NCBI RefSeq assembly: GCF_008386465.1
Contig: NZ_VUOD01000006.1
Span: forward strand, 87,519-151,518
Source: Arenimonas fontis
GTDB lineage: Bacteria > Pseudomonadota > Gammaproteobacteria > Xanthomonadales > Xanthomonadaceae
DNA length: 64,000 bases
Direction: 5' to 3'
Shown here: one piece after another, positions 1-10,924 of the stretch
How the letters are laid out: each line of letters starts with the position of its first letter
Position numbering within the stretch: position 1 is the first letter of the stretch
Made by a program: the position numbers and the translations under genes
The notes under the pieces: model-generated
What the model was told of the DNA's origin: nothing
Seen by the model: the letters and a program-made list of their open reading frames with translations, nothing else
The model's database searches: none

Positions 1-581
1 TCGCGCACCTGCTGGTGCAGGCTCAGGTCGTCGGGAATGTCCACCGCTGGCGGCGTCGGGATGTCGCCGCGGTCCAGCACTTCCACCAGCTGCCGGGCAC
101 CGCCGCGGCGGATGCCGATGGTTTCCACCACCGGCACGCCCAGGGCCCCGGACAACGCGTGCAGGTCAATGCGGATGCCGCGCCGGTGGGCGGTGTCGGC
201 CATGTTCACCGCCACCACCATCGGCAGGCCGAGGGCGCGCACTTCCAGCACGAAGCGCAGGTGCAGGCGCAGGTTGGTGGCATCCACCACGCAGACCAGG
301 GCATCCGGGCGCGGCTCGTCCGGATGCATGCCGCGACAGACGTCGCGGGTGACCGCCTCGTCGGGCGAGAGCGCATCCAGGCTGTAAGCCCCGGGCAGGT
401 CCAGCACGTCGAAATGCCGGCCCGAGGGCGCGGTGAAGCGGCCGGACTTGCGCTCGACGGTGACGCCGGCGTAGTTGGCCACCTTCTGCCGGCTACCGGT
501 CAGCTGGTTGAACAGCGCCGTCTTGCCGCAGTTGGGATTGCCCAGCAGCGCGATGCGGATGCTTTCGGCAGCGGCGTTCAC
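1..581 (-). CDS. feoB: Ferrous iron transport protein B, N-terminal part (runs off the window)
   Basis: GTP-binding part of the FeoB inner-membrane Fe(II) transporter. About 193 residues are visible. The G1 P-loop GNPNCGKT lies near residue 14, followed by a G2-like region (NYAGVTVE), G3 DLPGAYSL and G4 NMAD, the usual order of the FeoB G domain. The membrane domain would lie left of the window. The GTG start overlaps the feoA stop as GTGA, so the two genes are translationally coupled and share the feoA promoter and Fur site. The start is fixed by that overlap and by the P-loop sitting where it does in other FeoB proteins. Identification is secure; the end of the gene is unseen. Confidence 0.93.
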   Translation of the reverse strand, partial: MNAAAESIRIALLGNPNCGKTALFNQLTGSRQKVANYAGVTVERKSGRFTAPSGRHFDVLDLPGAYSLDALSPDEAVTRDVCRGMHPDEPRPDALVCVVDATNLRLHLRFVLEVRALGLPMVVAVNMADTAHRRGIRIDLHALSGALGVPVVETIGIRRGGARQLVEVLDRGDIPTPPAVDIPDDLSLHQQVR

Positions 582-820
582 GCGTCCACCTGCTCCACGC
601 GGACCCGCTCGGCCTCGCTGCGGCGCAGGGCGAAGCGGGTGAAGCCCACCTGCACCAGGATCGGATCGCCGCCCAGCGGCGCCGTCCCCACCACCCGTAC
701 CGGCTCGCCGCCGACGAAACCCAGGGCGCGCAGGCGACGGGCGAGTGGATCGCCCGGGCTGCGCTGCTCGACCTCGGCGACGGTGGCACGGGCCCCCTTG
801 GCTAGCTGGGAAAGGGTCAC
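578..820 (-). CDS. feoA: Ferrous iron transport protein A
   Basis: FeoA is an 80-residue SH3-like cytoplasmic protein that assists FeoB in Fe(II) uptake. The sequence has the family pattern: MTLSQL start, a LARRLRALGFVGGEPVRVV core, and a QVGFTRFALRRSEAERVRVE end. It starts with GTG. A GGAG ribosome site lies about ten bases upstream and no in-frame ATG precedes it. The stop overlaps the feoB start. A Fur-box-like palindrome and a TAGAAT -10 element lie just upstream, so iron repression is likely. Confidence 0.93.
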   Translation of the reverse strand: MTLSQLAKGARATVAEVEQRSPGDPLARRLRALGFVGGEPVRVVGTAPLGGDPILVQVGFTRFALRRSEAERVRVEQVDA

Positions 821-833
821 GATGGGCGCTCCA

Positions 834-856
834 GATGAGAATGCTTCGCAATTCTA
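834..856 (-). promoter_or_regulatory. feoAB promoter with Fur box
   Basis: Read on the minus strand, TAGAAT (856-851) is a good -10. It overlaps the imperfect palindrome TTGCGAAGCATTCTCAT (within 834-852), which resembles gammaproteobacterial Fur boxes of the TGAGAATnATTCTCA type; five of the seven base pairs of the 7-1-7 dyad are kept. A repressor bound here would cover the -10 and start site. A clear -35 is not visible. Confidence 0.65.
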
Positions 857-1050
857 GACTGGCCGGGACAGGAAAGCGATGACCCCGGTCAAAACCTCGG
901 CCATCCGTCCGTTCCCGCCTCCCCGGCCGGCGCCGGGACCGCCTCCGGAACCCCTTCGGAGGCCTGTGCCGGAGACGGGATCGGCCCCGGGGATGGAGCC
1001 GACCCGCGACCGGCCCGAAGCACGGACTTCGGGCTCAGCGGCCCAGCCGC

Positions 1051-1056
1051 TACACT
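1051..1056 (+). promoter_or_regulatory. Probable -10 element of the liu operon
   Basis: TACACT lies 28 bases before the chosen liuC start. The upstream hexamer TTCGGG, 17 bases away, is a weak -35. The same -10 word appears at 10889 before the NhaC gene. The 857-1050 stretch holds no gene I can support. Confidence 0.4.
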
Positions 1057-1084
1057 TGCCCGCTGGCCCGCGATGGAGCGCCCG

Positions 1085-1888
1085 ATGTCCGACCGCCCCG
1101 CCCTGCACGTCGCCCATGCCGGCGGCGTGGCCACCCTCACCCTGGATCGGCCGCAGGTCCACAACGCCTTCGACGATCGCCTGATCGCCGAGCTGACGGC
1201 CGCCCTGGAAGCCACGGACGCCGACCCGGCGGTGCGGGTGGTGGTACTGACCGGCGCCGGCAAGACCTTCTCGGCAGGGGCCGACCTGGACTGGATGCGC
1301 GGCATGGCCGCCGCCAGCGAGGCCGACAATCTGGCCGATTCCCTGCGCCTGGCCCGGTTGATGCGCACCCTGGCCTTCCTGTCCAAGCCGACCATTGCCC
1401 GGGTGAACGGCTCGGCCTATGGCGGCGGCGTCGGCCTGGTGGCCTGCTGCGACATCGCCATCGGGGTAACGCCGGCCAAGTTCTGCCTGTCGGAGGTGAA
1501 GCTGGGCCTGGTGCCGGCGGTGATCTCGCCCTACGTGACGGCGGCGATCGGGCCGCGCCAGGCGCGCAGGCTGTTCCTCAGCGCCGAGGTCTTCGAGGGG
1601 CCGGAGGCGCAGCGGGTCGGCCTGCTGCACGAGTGCGTGTCGCCCGACGCCCTGGACGAGGCCGTGGCCCGGCAGCTGCACTGGCTGGGCAAGGGCGCTC
1701 CGGTGGCCCAGCACGAGGCCAAGCGCCTGGCCCTGCGCATGGCAGGCTGCAGCCCCGAAACCGCCGAACGCGTGGACGCCGAAAACGCCGCCCTGATTGC
1801 CCGCCTGCGCGTCTCCCCCGAGGGTCAGGAAGGCCTCGCCGCCTTCCTCTCCAAACGCCCACCAGCCTGGGCGCAGGGTTCCGGCTAA
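1085..1888 (+). CDS. liuC: Enoyl-CoA hydratase/isomerase family, probable methylglutaconyl-CoA hydratase
   Basis: A 267-residue crotonase-fold protein. The oxyanion-hole segments SAGADLDWM and GSAYGGGVGLVACCDIAIG are intact. Its position directly before the biotin-dependent carboxylase (liuD) and HMG-CoA lyase (liuE) points to the 3-methylglutaconyl-CoA to HMG-CoA step of leucine breakdown. ATG 1085 is preferred over ATG 1073: GGAG at 1075-1078 is spaced correctly for 1085 and the -10 at 1051 gives a short leader. The enzyme is cytoplasmic. Crotonases are hard to assign from sequence alone, so the specific substrate rests on operon context. Confidence 0.85.
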   Translation: MSDRPALHVAHAGGVATLTLDRPQVHNAFDDRLIAELTAALEATDADPAVRVVVLTGAGKTFSAGADLDWMRGMAAASEADNLADSLRLARLMRTLAFLSKPTIARVNGSAYGGGVGLVACCDIAIGVTPAKFCLSEVKLGLVPAVISPYVTAAIGPRQARRLFLSAEVFEGPEAQRVGLLHECVSPDALDEAVARQLHWLGKGAPVAQHEAKRLALRMAGCSPETAERVDAENAALIARLRVSPEGQEGLAAFLSKRPPAWAQGSG

Positions 1889-1906
1889 GCCGCCCTGGAG
1901 GCTGTC

Positions 1907-3924
<2,018 letters not shown>

Positions 3925-3925
<1 letters not shown>

Positions 3926-4512
3926 TGCGCGCCCGCGTCCGCCGCTACGGGGTTCTGCTGTCGGCGCTGGCCCTGCTGGCCGGCTGCGAGGCCACCCGTT
4001 TCGAACAGGCGCCGCTGACCGCCGAGGCTGCCTGCGACCCGGCCCTGGCCGGCCGCTGGCTGTCGGTGGCCGAGCCGCCCGGACCGGACGGAGAGATGGA
4101 ACTGCAGGTCTCCGCGGATTGCCTGCTGGCGGTGGTCGAATACCAGGGCGAACAGCGCCGTACAGGCGAGGTCGCGCGCCTGCACACCGGCCGGCACGGC
4201 GGGCACCGCTACGCCTGGGTGGACGCAGGCTGGGCGCACCGCCGCTTCGAAGTGGATCTGGCCGTGGCCGAAGGCGCGGTTTACCTGGTGCGTTACCGGG
4301 TGCAAGGCGATGTCCTGGACGTCCGCAGCCCGGACACCCGCCGGGTCGCCCACCTGATCATCGACCAGGAGCTGGACGGCGAAGTGGTGGCGCGCGACTA
4401 CTCGATCTTCAGCCGGGTGGATGTGGCCGACGGACTGGCGGCGCTGGAACGCGCCGATTTCTTCAAGCCCGAACCGCTGCGCTTCCGCCGCGCCCTGGAG
4501 CAGCCGCGATGA
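3925..4512 (+). CDS. Putative lipoprotein within the liu operon
   Basis: A 195-residue protein with a lipoprotein signal: basic N-terminus, hydrophobic stretch and lipobox LLAGC with the modified Cys at about residue 21. The mature part is acidic and has no motif I recognise. Its start overlaps the liuD stop (TGATG) and its stop overlaps the liuE start (ATGA), so it is locked into translation with two leucine-catabolism enzymes. A periplasm- or envelope-facing lipoprotein has no obvious role in that pathway. Function unknown. Confidence 0.8.
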
Positions 4513-5402
4513 ACCTGCCCGCCGAGGTCCGCATCGTCGAGGTCGGCCCGCGCGACGGCCTGCAGAACGAAAAGGCCATCATCCCGGCCGCCGACAAGAT
4601 CGAGCTGATCGACCGTCTCTCGGCCACCGGCCTGCGCAGCATCGAGGCCACCAGTTTCGTCAGCCCCAAATGGGTGCCGCAGCTGGCCGACGCCGCCGAG
4701 GTCTTCGCCGGCATCCGCAAGGCGCCCGGCGTCAGCTACCCGGTGCTGGTGCCCAACCTGCAGGGCTACGAGCGGGCCCGCGCGGTCGGCGCCAGCGAGG
4801 TCGCCGTCTTCACCGCCGCTTCCGAAGCCTTCAACCGCAGGAACATCAACGCCTCGATAGACGAGAGCATCGAGCGTTTCCTGCCGGTGCTCGAGCGCGC
4901 CCGCGAAGACGGCGTGAAGGTGCGCGGCTACGTTTCCACCGTGCTTGGCTGCCCCTACCAGGGCGGGGTGCCGCTGGCGGACGTGGTGCGGGTGGCGCGC
5001 CGCCTGCACGAAATGGGCTGCTACGAGATCTCGCTGGGCGACACCATCGGCATCGGTACGCCCGGCGCGGCCCGGACCATGCTGCGCGCGGTCGCCGCCG
5101 AACTGCCCATGACCGCGCTGGCGGTGCATTTCCACGACACCCGCGGCCAGGCCCTGGCCAACATCCTGGCCTGCCTGGAGGAAGGCGTGGCGGTGGTGGA
5201 CGCGGCCATCTCCGGCACCGGCGGCTGCCCCTACGCACCCGGCGCCAGCGGCAACGTCGCCACCGAGGACGTGGTCTACATGTTGCATGGCCTGGGCATC
5301 CGTACCGGCGTGGACCTGGGGCGGTTGATCGAAACCGGCCGCTGGCTGGCGGCGAAGCTGGGCCGGAGCTCCGGCAGCAAGGTCGCCCAGGCCGGCGTCT
5401 GA
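4509..5402 (+). CDS. liuE: Hydroxymethylglutaryl-CoA lyase
   Basis: A 297-residue TIM-barrel lyase that splits HMG-CoA to acetoacetate and acetyl-CoA, the last step of leucine/isovalerate degradation. The N-terminal signature [11 protein letters not shown] and the C-terminal loop [15 protein letters not shown] with the conserved catalytic Cys (about residue 239) are both present. [12 protein letters not shown] carries the metal-binding His pair. The ATG overlaps the preceding lipoprotein stop. Length matches the family. Confidence 0.95.
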   Translation: MNLPAEVRIVEVGPRDGLQNEKAIIPAADKIELIDRLSATGLRSIEATSFVSPKWVPQLADAAEVFAGIRKAPGVSYPVLVPNLQGYERARAVGASEVAVFTAASEAFNRRNINASIDESIERFLPVLERAREDGVKVRGYVSTVLGCPYQGGVPLADVVRVARRLHEMGCYEISLGDTIGIGTPGAARTMLRAVAAELPMTALAVHFHDTRGQALANILACLEEGVAVVDAAISGTGGCPYAPGASGNVATEDVVYMLHGLGIRTGVDLGRLIETGRWLAAKLGRSSGSKVAQAGV

Positions 5403-5469
5403 ACCGGGTCGGTCGACATGGGCCCGGTGTATGCTCGGGCCAGGATCCGACCTCGAACCCGCGCCAGGC

Positions 5470-6474
5470 ATGGGCCCTGACCGTCCCGAGAAATCCCCGG
5501 AACACACGGACGCCGGGCCGGCCGTCGGCGAGGCCGGCCTGCTGGCCCGGCTGGAGGCGCTGGTGGCCGCCGGAGAAGGCGCCGACCCGGCCCTGCTCGG
5601 CGCCCTGCTGGCGGAGCTGCGGCAGCTGCGCGGGGAGGCCGAGCGCCAGCGTCGTCGTTATCTCAACCTGTTCAACGCGGTACCGGACCCGGTCAGCATC
5701 CTCGACCAGGAAGGTCGCATCCTGGACCTCAACCGGGCCGGTGAGCGCGCTTACCAGCGCCCGCGCGAGGAGATCGTCGGCAAGCTGGTACACGTGCTGA
5801 ACCCGGACCTGCCGCCCGACCACATGGGGCCGGTGCTGGAGGCGCTGCACGGCGGCGACACCTATGTGGTGGAAGTGAACAACCAGCGCGGCGACGACAG
5901 CCGGTTTCCGGTGGAAGTGCATTCGGCGCTGTTCCACGACGGTCCGCACCAGTACATCATCGCCGTCGCCCGTGACCTGAGCCGCCGGCGCGAGGCCGAG
6001 CAGAACTACCGCGACCTGCTCGATGCCATGGACAAGGGCGTGGTGTTCCAGGGCGCCGACGGCTCCATCCTGTCGGCCAACGCCGCCGCCCACCGGCTGC
6101 TGGGAATTCCCGAAGGTGGCGACATCGTCCAGGACCTGCGCTGGCAGGACTGGCTGGTGGTGGACCACCGCGGCTGGCCGATCGGCTTTCACGAGATGCC
6201 GCCGATGCGCGCCCTGGCCAGCGGCCGCATCGTCGAAAGCACACTGCTCGGCCTGTACCATCTGGGACGCCGCCAGCTGACCTGGGTCAGCGCCACCTCG
6301 GTGCCGCAGTTCCGGCCCGGCGCCGAGCGTCCGCATCAGGTGATCTCGCTTTTCTCCGACGTCACCGAGCTCAAGCGCGACAGCGCCCTGTTCCTGCGCA
6401 CCCAGGCCTTGGCCCGGATCGGCGGCTGGGAATGGGACGGCGGCCGCCAGCGCCTGTACCTAAGGAAACTCTGA
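5470..6474 (+). pseudogene. PAS sensor part of a PAS-GGDEF-EAL protein, cut off by an IS element
   Basis: The 5' fragment of a cyclic-di-GMP turnover gene. After an acidic N-terminus it has a PAS domain (LFNAVPDPVSILDQEGRILDLN onward), a second PAS (YRDLLDAMDKGVVFQGADGSI) and the beginning of a third (ARIGGWEWDGG). The frame enters the IS at 6464 and stops at TGA 6472-6474 after three foreign codons. ATG 5470 is chosen because a TATGCT -10 lies at 5430-5435, which overlaps the alternative ATG 5431. Removing the IS and one target copy restores an open frame with the fragment starting at 7626, giving about 854 residues. If expressed alone, this piece would be a PAS-only protein. Confidence 0.85.
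6460..6463. repeat. Target-site duplication CTAA, left copy
   Basis: CTAA directly precedes the left IS end; an identical copy follows the right end at 7622-7625. Four-base CTAR-like duplications are typical of the IS5 group. Confidence 0.85.
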
Positions 6475-7621
6475 ACAAATCAGCCTGACTGGGCGACAAT
6501 AGCGCACCGTATCTGGAAAGACGATCGATGCAGCTGACGTTCGGTGACGCCGAGGACCTGGGCCAGCGCAAGCAGACGCGCCGGGAGCTGTTTCTGGCCG
6601 AGATGGAGCAGGTGGTGCCCTGGAAGGCGTTGTTGGCGCTGATCGAGCCGCACTACCCGAAGCGGGGCCGTCCGGGCCGCCAGCCCTACCCGCTGGTGGC
6701 GATGCTGCGCATCCATTTCCTGCAGCAGTGGTATGCCCTGAGCGACCCGGCGATGGAAGAAGCGCTTTACGACACGCCGGTGATGCGCCGGTTCGCCCAG
6801 CTGGGCGGGCTTGCCGATATTCCCGACGAGACCACGATCCTCAATTTCCGCCGTTTGCTCGAGCGCCACGGCCTGGCCCGCAAGATCCTGGCGAAGGTCA
6901 ATGCGCACCTGTCGCGCCAGGGCCTGAGCCTGCGCGGCGGGACGATCGTGGACGCGACGATCATTGCCGCGCCGAGCTCGACCAAGAACCAGGATGGCGA
7001 ACGCGACCCGGAGATGTGCCAGACCAAGAAGGGCAACCAGTGGCACTTCGGGATGAAGGCGCATATCGGCGTGGACGATGAATCGGGGCTGGTGCACCAC
7101 GTGGAATGCACGGCGGCGAACGTGGCGGATGTGACCCAGATGCACAAGCTGCTGCATGGGCACGAGGAGACGGTGTGTGGCGACAGCGGCTACACCGGGG
7201 CGGACAAGCGCGCCGAGTTGCAGCATGTTGATGCGGGCTTCCTGATCGCGGAGAAGCCGTCGAAGCTGCGGGCGATGAAGAACAAGCGCGACCGCCACTA
7301 CGCCGCGCGGTGGGAGCACTACAAGGCCAGCGTGCGCGCGAAAGTCGAGCATCCGTTCCGGGTGATCAAGCGGCAGTTCGGCTACACCAAGGTGCGTTAC
7401 CGCGGGCTGGCGAAGAATGCGGCGCAGGTGTTGACGCTGTTCGCGTTGTCGAACCTGTGGATGGCGAGGCGACGGGTGTTGCAACCGACGGGATAGATCC
7501 GTCCGATGGACGGGAAACCCGGTAGAAAACGGCTCGAAATGGCGTTGATTTGGTCAAACCGAGCCTGGTCGGGCGCTCGACGCTGAAATCAAGCGGTCAA
7601 GGCGCGTTGATCAGACCTTCC
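6464..7621 (+). mobile_element. IS5-family insertion sequence, complete
   Basis: A 1158-bp element. The ends are imperfect inverted repeats: left GGAAACTCTGAACAA, right (read inward) GGAAGGTCTGATCAA. They share GGAA, TCTGA and CAA. It is flanked by CTAA on both sides and contains one intact transposase frame. It sits inside a signalling gene and keeps the flanking reading frame exactly repairable, which suggests a recent insertion. Confidence 0.9.
6528..7496 (+). CDS. IS5-family transposase
   Basis: A 322-residue DDE transposase. An N-terminal DUF772-like domain (PYPLVAMLRIHFLQQWYALSD) is followed by the catalytic core: first Asp in TIVDATIIAAPSS, second in CGDSGYTGADKR, and the Glu in RAKVEHPFRVIK, which has the R-x3-E-x6-K spacing of the IS4/IS5 group. 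The frame is uninterrupted, so the element may be active. Confidence 0.95.
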   Translation: MQLTFGDAEDLGQRKQTRRELFLAEMEQVVPWKALLALIEPHYPKRGRPGRQPYPLVAMLRIHFLQQWYALSDPAMEEALYDTPVMRRFAQLGGLADIPDETTILNFRRLLERHGLARKILAKVNAHLSRQGLSLRGGTIVDATIIAAPSSTKNQDGERDPEMCQTKKGNQWHFGMKAHIGVDDESGLVHHVECTAANVADVTQMHKLLHGHEETVCGDSGYTGADKRAELQHVDAGFLIAEKPSKLRAMKNKRDRHYAARWEHYKASVRAKVEHPFRVIKRQFGYTKVRYRGLAKNAAQVLTLFALSNLWMARRRVLQPTG

Positions 7622-9196
7622 CTAACCGACGAGGCCCTGCGCATCATCGGCCGCAGCGACGACCCGCCGCGCAGCCTGGAATCGGTCATGGAGCAGATTG
7701 CCGACGAGGACCGGCAACGGGTCCGGGAGGCGGTGGAAAGCCTGGTGCGCGACGGCGGCGCCTTCGACCTGGAGGTGCGCCTGCGCCGGGCCAGCGGCGA
7801 GTTGCGCTGGGCCAGGCTGATCGGCCAGGCCGAGGGCCGGGCGCCCATGACCACGCGCATCACCGGCACCCTGCAGGACATCACCCAGCGCCGGCAGATC
7901 GAGGAAGCGCTGCGCAGCCAGGCGCGCACCGATCCGCTGACCGGGCTGTACAACCGCGACGGCATCCTGGGCGAGCTGGAACGCCGGCTGGGCGACGCTC
8001 GTGACGGCTGCACGGTCATCTACATCGACCTGGACCGCTTCAAGCTGGTCAACGACCTGCTCGGCCATGCCGCCGGTGACCAGCTGCTGATCAGCGCCGC
8101 GCGCCGGCTGGAGCGCTGCGTTGGCGAGGATGGGCTGCTGGCGCGGTTCGGCGGCGACGAATTCCTCGCCGTGGTGGACGATGCCGGCCGCGACGCGGCC
8201 GAAACCATCGCCGCGCGCATCACCCAGGCGTTCAGCGAAGGCTTCCGTTACGCCGGCGAGGAGTTTTCCATCACCGCCAGCGTCGGCCTGGCCCGGCATC
8301 CCGAGCATGGCCGCACCGTGCAGCAGCTGGTGAACAACGCCGACGCCGCGATGTACGACGCCAAACGGCGCGGCCGCAACACCTGGCAGGTGTTCACCCC
8401 GGAACTGGAGCGCCAGCAATACGACCGGGTGCAGGTGGAAGCGCAACTGCGCCGGGCCCTGGACAACGACGAGTTCCGCCTGGTCTACCAGCCGCTGGTG
8501 TCGCTGGACGACGGCCGAACCTTCGGTGCCGAGGCGCTGATCCGTTGGCACAGCCCGAGCCTGGGTGAACTGCCGCCGGACCGCTTCATCAGCCATGCCG
8601 AAACCACTGGCGACATCGTCCACATCGGCGCCTGGGTGATCGGTGCGGCCTGCCGGCAGATGGCCGACTGGCGTGGTGCCGGCCTGATGCCGTCGCGGGT
8701 GGCGGTGAACGTGTCCTACCGGCAGTTCCTGACCGAGGACCTGCCGCAGATCATTGCCCGCGCCCTGGACGAGCACGGTCTGCCCGGCTCGTCCCTGGAA
8801 CTGGAATTCACCGAACGGGTGCTGATCGAGGACGCCCCCGACACCCTGCGCACCTTCCAGGCGCTGCGCGAACTGGGCGTGGTGCTGACCATAGACGACT
8901 TCGGCGAGGGCTACAGCGCCCTGAACTACCTGCGCCGGCTGCCCATCCACGGCCTCAAGCTCAGCCAGGCCTTCCTGCAGGGCGTGCCCGGCAATCCCTC
9001 CGATGTGGCGATCTGCCAGGCGGTGGCCGGCATTGCCCGCAGCCTGGGGCTGGAGGTGGTGGCCGAAGGGGTGGAGAACACCGCCCAGCGCACCTTCCTG
9101 CTGGACCTTGGCATTCACCTGGGCCAGGGCTTCCTGTTCGCCAAGCCGCTGAGTCCCGACGAGTTCGCCGCCCATCTGCGCCGGCAGGGCCGCTGA
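7550..9196 (+). CDS. Truncated PAS-GGDEF-EAL protein, 3' part of the IS-split gene
   Basis: The native part begins at 7626 (TDEALRIIGR) and completes the third PAS, followed by a GGDEF domain (motif intact in ARFGGDEFLAVV, no RxxD I-site upstream) and an EAL domain (AEALIRWH). An IS-derived TTG at 7550 could start a 548-residue chimera, MVKPSLVG onward. The EAL domain keeps EAL, NVSYRQF, LEFTERVL, DDFG and VVAEGVE. Two positions differ from active enzymes: loop 6 reads DDFGEGYS, and KLSQ stands where KIDR is usual, so the conserved Asp is Ser. Diguanylate cyclase activity is plausible; phosphodiesterase activity is doubtful. Sensory control by PAS1-2 is lost. Confidence 0.85.
   Translation: MVKPSLVGRSTLKSSGQGALIRPSLTDEALRIIGRSDDPPRSLESVMEQIADEDRQRVREAVESLVRDGGAFDLEVRLRRASGELRWARLIGQAEGRAPMTTRITGTLQDITQRRQIEEALRSQARTDPLTGLYNRDGILGELERRLGDARDGCTVIYIDLDRFKLVNDLLGHAAGDQLLISAARRLERCVGEDGLLARFGGDEFLAVVDDAGRDAAETIAARITQAFSEGFRYAGEEFSITASVGLARHPEHGRTVQQLVNNADAAMYDAKRRGRNTWQVFTPELERQQYDRVQVEAQLRRALDNDEFRLVYQPLVSLDDGRTFGAEALIRWHSPSLGELPPDRFISHAETTGDIVHIGAWVIGAACRQMADWRGAGLMPSRVAVNVSYRQFLTEDLPQIIARALDEHGLPGSSLELEFTERVLIEDAPDTLRTFQALRELGVVLTIDDFGEGYSALNYLRRLPIHGLKLSQAFLQGVPGNPSDVAICQAVAGIARSLGLEVVAEGVENTAQRTFLLDLGIHLGQGFLFAKPLSPDEFAAHLRRQGR
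7622..7625. repeat. Target-site duplication CTAA, right copy
   Basis: Matches 6460-6463. Excision at these copies rejoins codons CTA-ACC and restores the PAS-GGDEF-EAL frame. Confidence 0.85.
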
Positions 9197-9262
9197 GCGG
9201 CCGCTCGCGGGCGCGGTCCCGGCTCCGGTAAGATTCCCGGCTTTCCGCACCCGGGAGTCCCC

Positions 9263-10033
9263 ATGCAGCTTTCCGATACCCGCGCCGTGGTCAGCGGCGG
9301 CGTCTCCGGTCTGGGCCTGGCCGTGGCCCGGCACCTCGTGGCCGCCGGCGCCAGGGTCGCCCTGCTGGACGTGAACGACGACAAGGGCGCCGCCGCCGTC
9401 GCCGAACTCGACCAGGAGCGCGCCCGTTACTGGAAGACCGACGTCACCGACGAGGCCCAGGTCGCCGCCACCCTGGCCGCCGCCCGCGACTTCATGGGCG
9501 GCCTGAACGCAGCGGTGAACTGCGCCGGCATCCTCGGCGCCGGCCGTGTGCTGGGCAAGGAAGGCCCGATGCCGCTGAAGAACTTCACCGCCACGGTGAT
9601 GGTGAACCTGGTCGGCAGCTTCAACGTCGCCAAGGCCGCGGCCGACCTGATGCAGCACAACGCGCCGGGCGAGGACGGCGAGCGCGGTGTGATCGTCAAC
9701 ACCGCCTCGGTGGCCGCCTACGAGGGCCAGATCGGCCAGGCGGCCTATTCGGCCAGCAAGGGCGGCGTGGTCGGCATGACCCTGCCGATGGCGCGCGAGC
9801 TGGCCCGCTTCGGCATCCGGGTGAACACCGTCGCCCCGGGCATCTTCTGGACGCCGATGGTGGACGGCATGCCCGAGGCGGTGCAGCAGTCGCTGTCGGC
9901 CTCCATCCCCTACCCCTCGCGCCTGGGCCGGCCGGAGGAGTTCGCCGACCTGGTGGCCTACATACTCTCCAACCGCTACCTCAACGGCGAGACCATCCGC
10001 TTGGACGGCGCGGTGCGACTGGCGCCCAAATAG
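9263..10033 (+). CDS. SDR-family 3-hydroxyacyl-CoA dehydrogenase (type II / 3-hydroxy-2-methylbutyryl-CoA-like)
   Basis: A 256-residue classical short-chain dehydrogenase. The glycine-rich NAD site is [12 protein letters not shown], an acidic residue after strand 2 (LLDVND) favours NAD, and the active site is S...YSASK ([23 protein letters not shown]). The end [16 protein letters not shown] and the segment [13 protein letters not shown] resemble HSD17B10-type enzymes acting on branched-chain and fatty acyl-CoA. GGGAG-type ribosome site and a TAAGAT -10 near 9230 precede the ATG. Its neighbourhood with the liu genes is compatible with branched-chain catabolism. Confidence 0.85.
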   Translation: MQLSDTRAVVSGGVSGLGLAVARHLVAAGARVALLDVNDDKGAAAVAELDQERARYWKTDVTDEAQVAATLAAARDFMGGLNAAVNCAGILGAGRVLGKEGPMPLKNFTATVMVNLVGSFNVAKAAADLMQHNAPGEDGERGVIVNTASVAAYEGQIGQAAYSASKGGVVGMTLPMARELARFGIRVNTVAPGIFWTPMVDGMPEAVQQSLSASIPYPSRLGRPEEFADLVAYILSNRYLNGETIRLDGAVRLAPK

Positions 10034-10142
10034 GTTCTTTCCGGCCCTCCCGTGCCGGCAGGGCCTAACCGCATGCGTGACAACCGTGCCCCCGGCCGGC
10101 GGTCCTTCCGCCCACGGAGAGGCCGAAGGCAGGAATCCGAAA

Positions 10143-10706
10143 ATGAAGGCTGCAGAGATCAGGAAGGGCAACGTCGTCGAATACAACGGCGGCGTCTATC
10201 AGGTGCGCGACATCGAGCGCAGCTCACCGCAGGGCCGGGGCGGCAACGTCCGCTTCCGCTTCACCCTGTACAGCGTGCCCGGCGGCAACAAGCTGGACGC
10301 CAGCTTCGATGCCGACGACGAGCTGCGCGAGGTGGAACTCCTGCGCCGCCAGGCCAGCTTCTCCTACAAGGACGGCGAAGCCTTCGTGTTCCTCGACGAC
10401 GAGGACTACACGCCCTACCAGCTCGACGCCGACGCGGTCGGTGACCTGGCCGGCTACATCACCGAGGGCCTGACCGGCTGCTACGTGCAACTGATCGACG
10501 AAGTGCCGGTGGCGGTGCAGTTGCCGGCCAACGTCGTGCTCGAAGTCGTGGACACCCCGCCCGAGCTCAAGGGCGGCACCGCCACCAAGCGGCCCAAGCC
10601 GGCCCGGCTCAGCACCGGCATCGAGATCATGGTGCCGGAGTACATCGCCAACGGCGAGAGAATCCTGGTCTCCACCGCCACCGGCGAGTACGCCGGCCGC
10701 GCCTGA
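10143..10706 (+). CDS. yeiP: Elongation factor P-like protein EfpL (YeiP)
   Basis: A 187-residue EF-P paralogue with three beta-barrel domains. The loop that carries the modified Lys in EF-P reads SSPQGRGGN, with Arg at the tip, which is diagnostic of EfpL/YeiP. It acts on ribosomes stalled at difficult proline-containing motifs. The upstream in-frame ATG at 10077 is rejected: AGGA at 10131-10134 is spaced for ATG 10143 and family members begin MKAxxIRKG. It stands alone, with 218 bases of non-coding sequence after it. Confidence 0.93.
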   Translation: MKAAEIRKGNVVEYNGGVYQVRDIERSSPQGRGGNVRFRFTLYSVPGGNKLDASFDADDELREVELLRRQASFSYKDGEAFVFLDDEDYTPYQLDADAVGDLAGYITEGLTGCYVQLIDEVPVAVQLPANVVLEVVDTPPELKGGTATKRPKPARLSTGIEIMVPEYIANGERILVSTATGEYAGRA

Positions 10707-10769
10707 GCGGCGCCACCGGCGCCGGCACCCGGCCATGGGGCCCTGCCCGCCGGAACAGCCATCCGGCGT

Positions 10770-10811
10770 CTTGCCTGCCGGTCCCGCAAGACCAGCAGGC
10801 GCCGGTGTCCG
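10770..10811. other. Overlapping inverted repeats downstream of yeiP
   Basis: GTCTTGC and GCAAGAC form a 7-bp arm pair around 11 bases, and CCTGCCGGTC pairs 9/10 with GACCAGCAGG in an overlapping register. There is no U-run, so rho-independent termination is not proven. The rest of 10707-10924 holds only a possible TACACT -10 at 10889-10894 for the next gene. Confidence 0.35.
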
Positions 10812-10924
10812 CCCGCGCGCCGTCCATACCCCGGAGGATGCCGGGGGAATATGCCATCGGTCCTGCCTCACAGGCCGGCCTGCTCGGGTACACTCGGCCG
10901 ATACCTCTGGGGAGAGAGCGCTAG

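Noticed and set aside
10770..10811. Hairpin after yeiP as a rho-independent terminator
   Set aside because: Two overlapping stems but no U-run; kept only as an inverted repeat.
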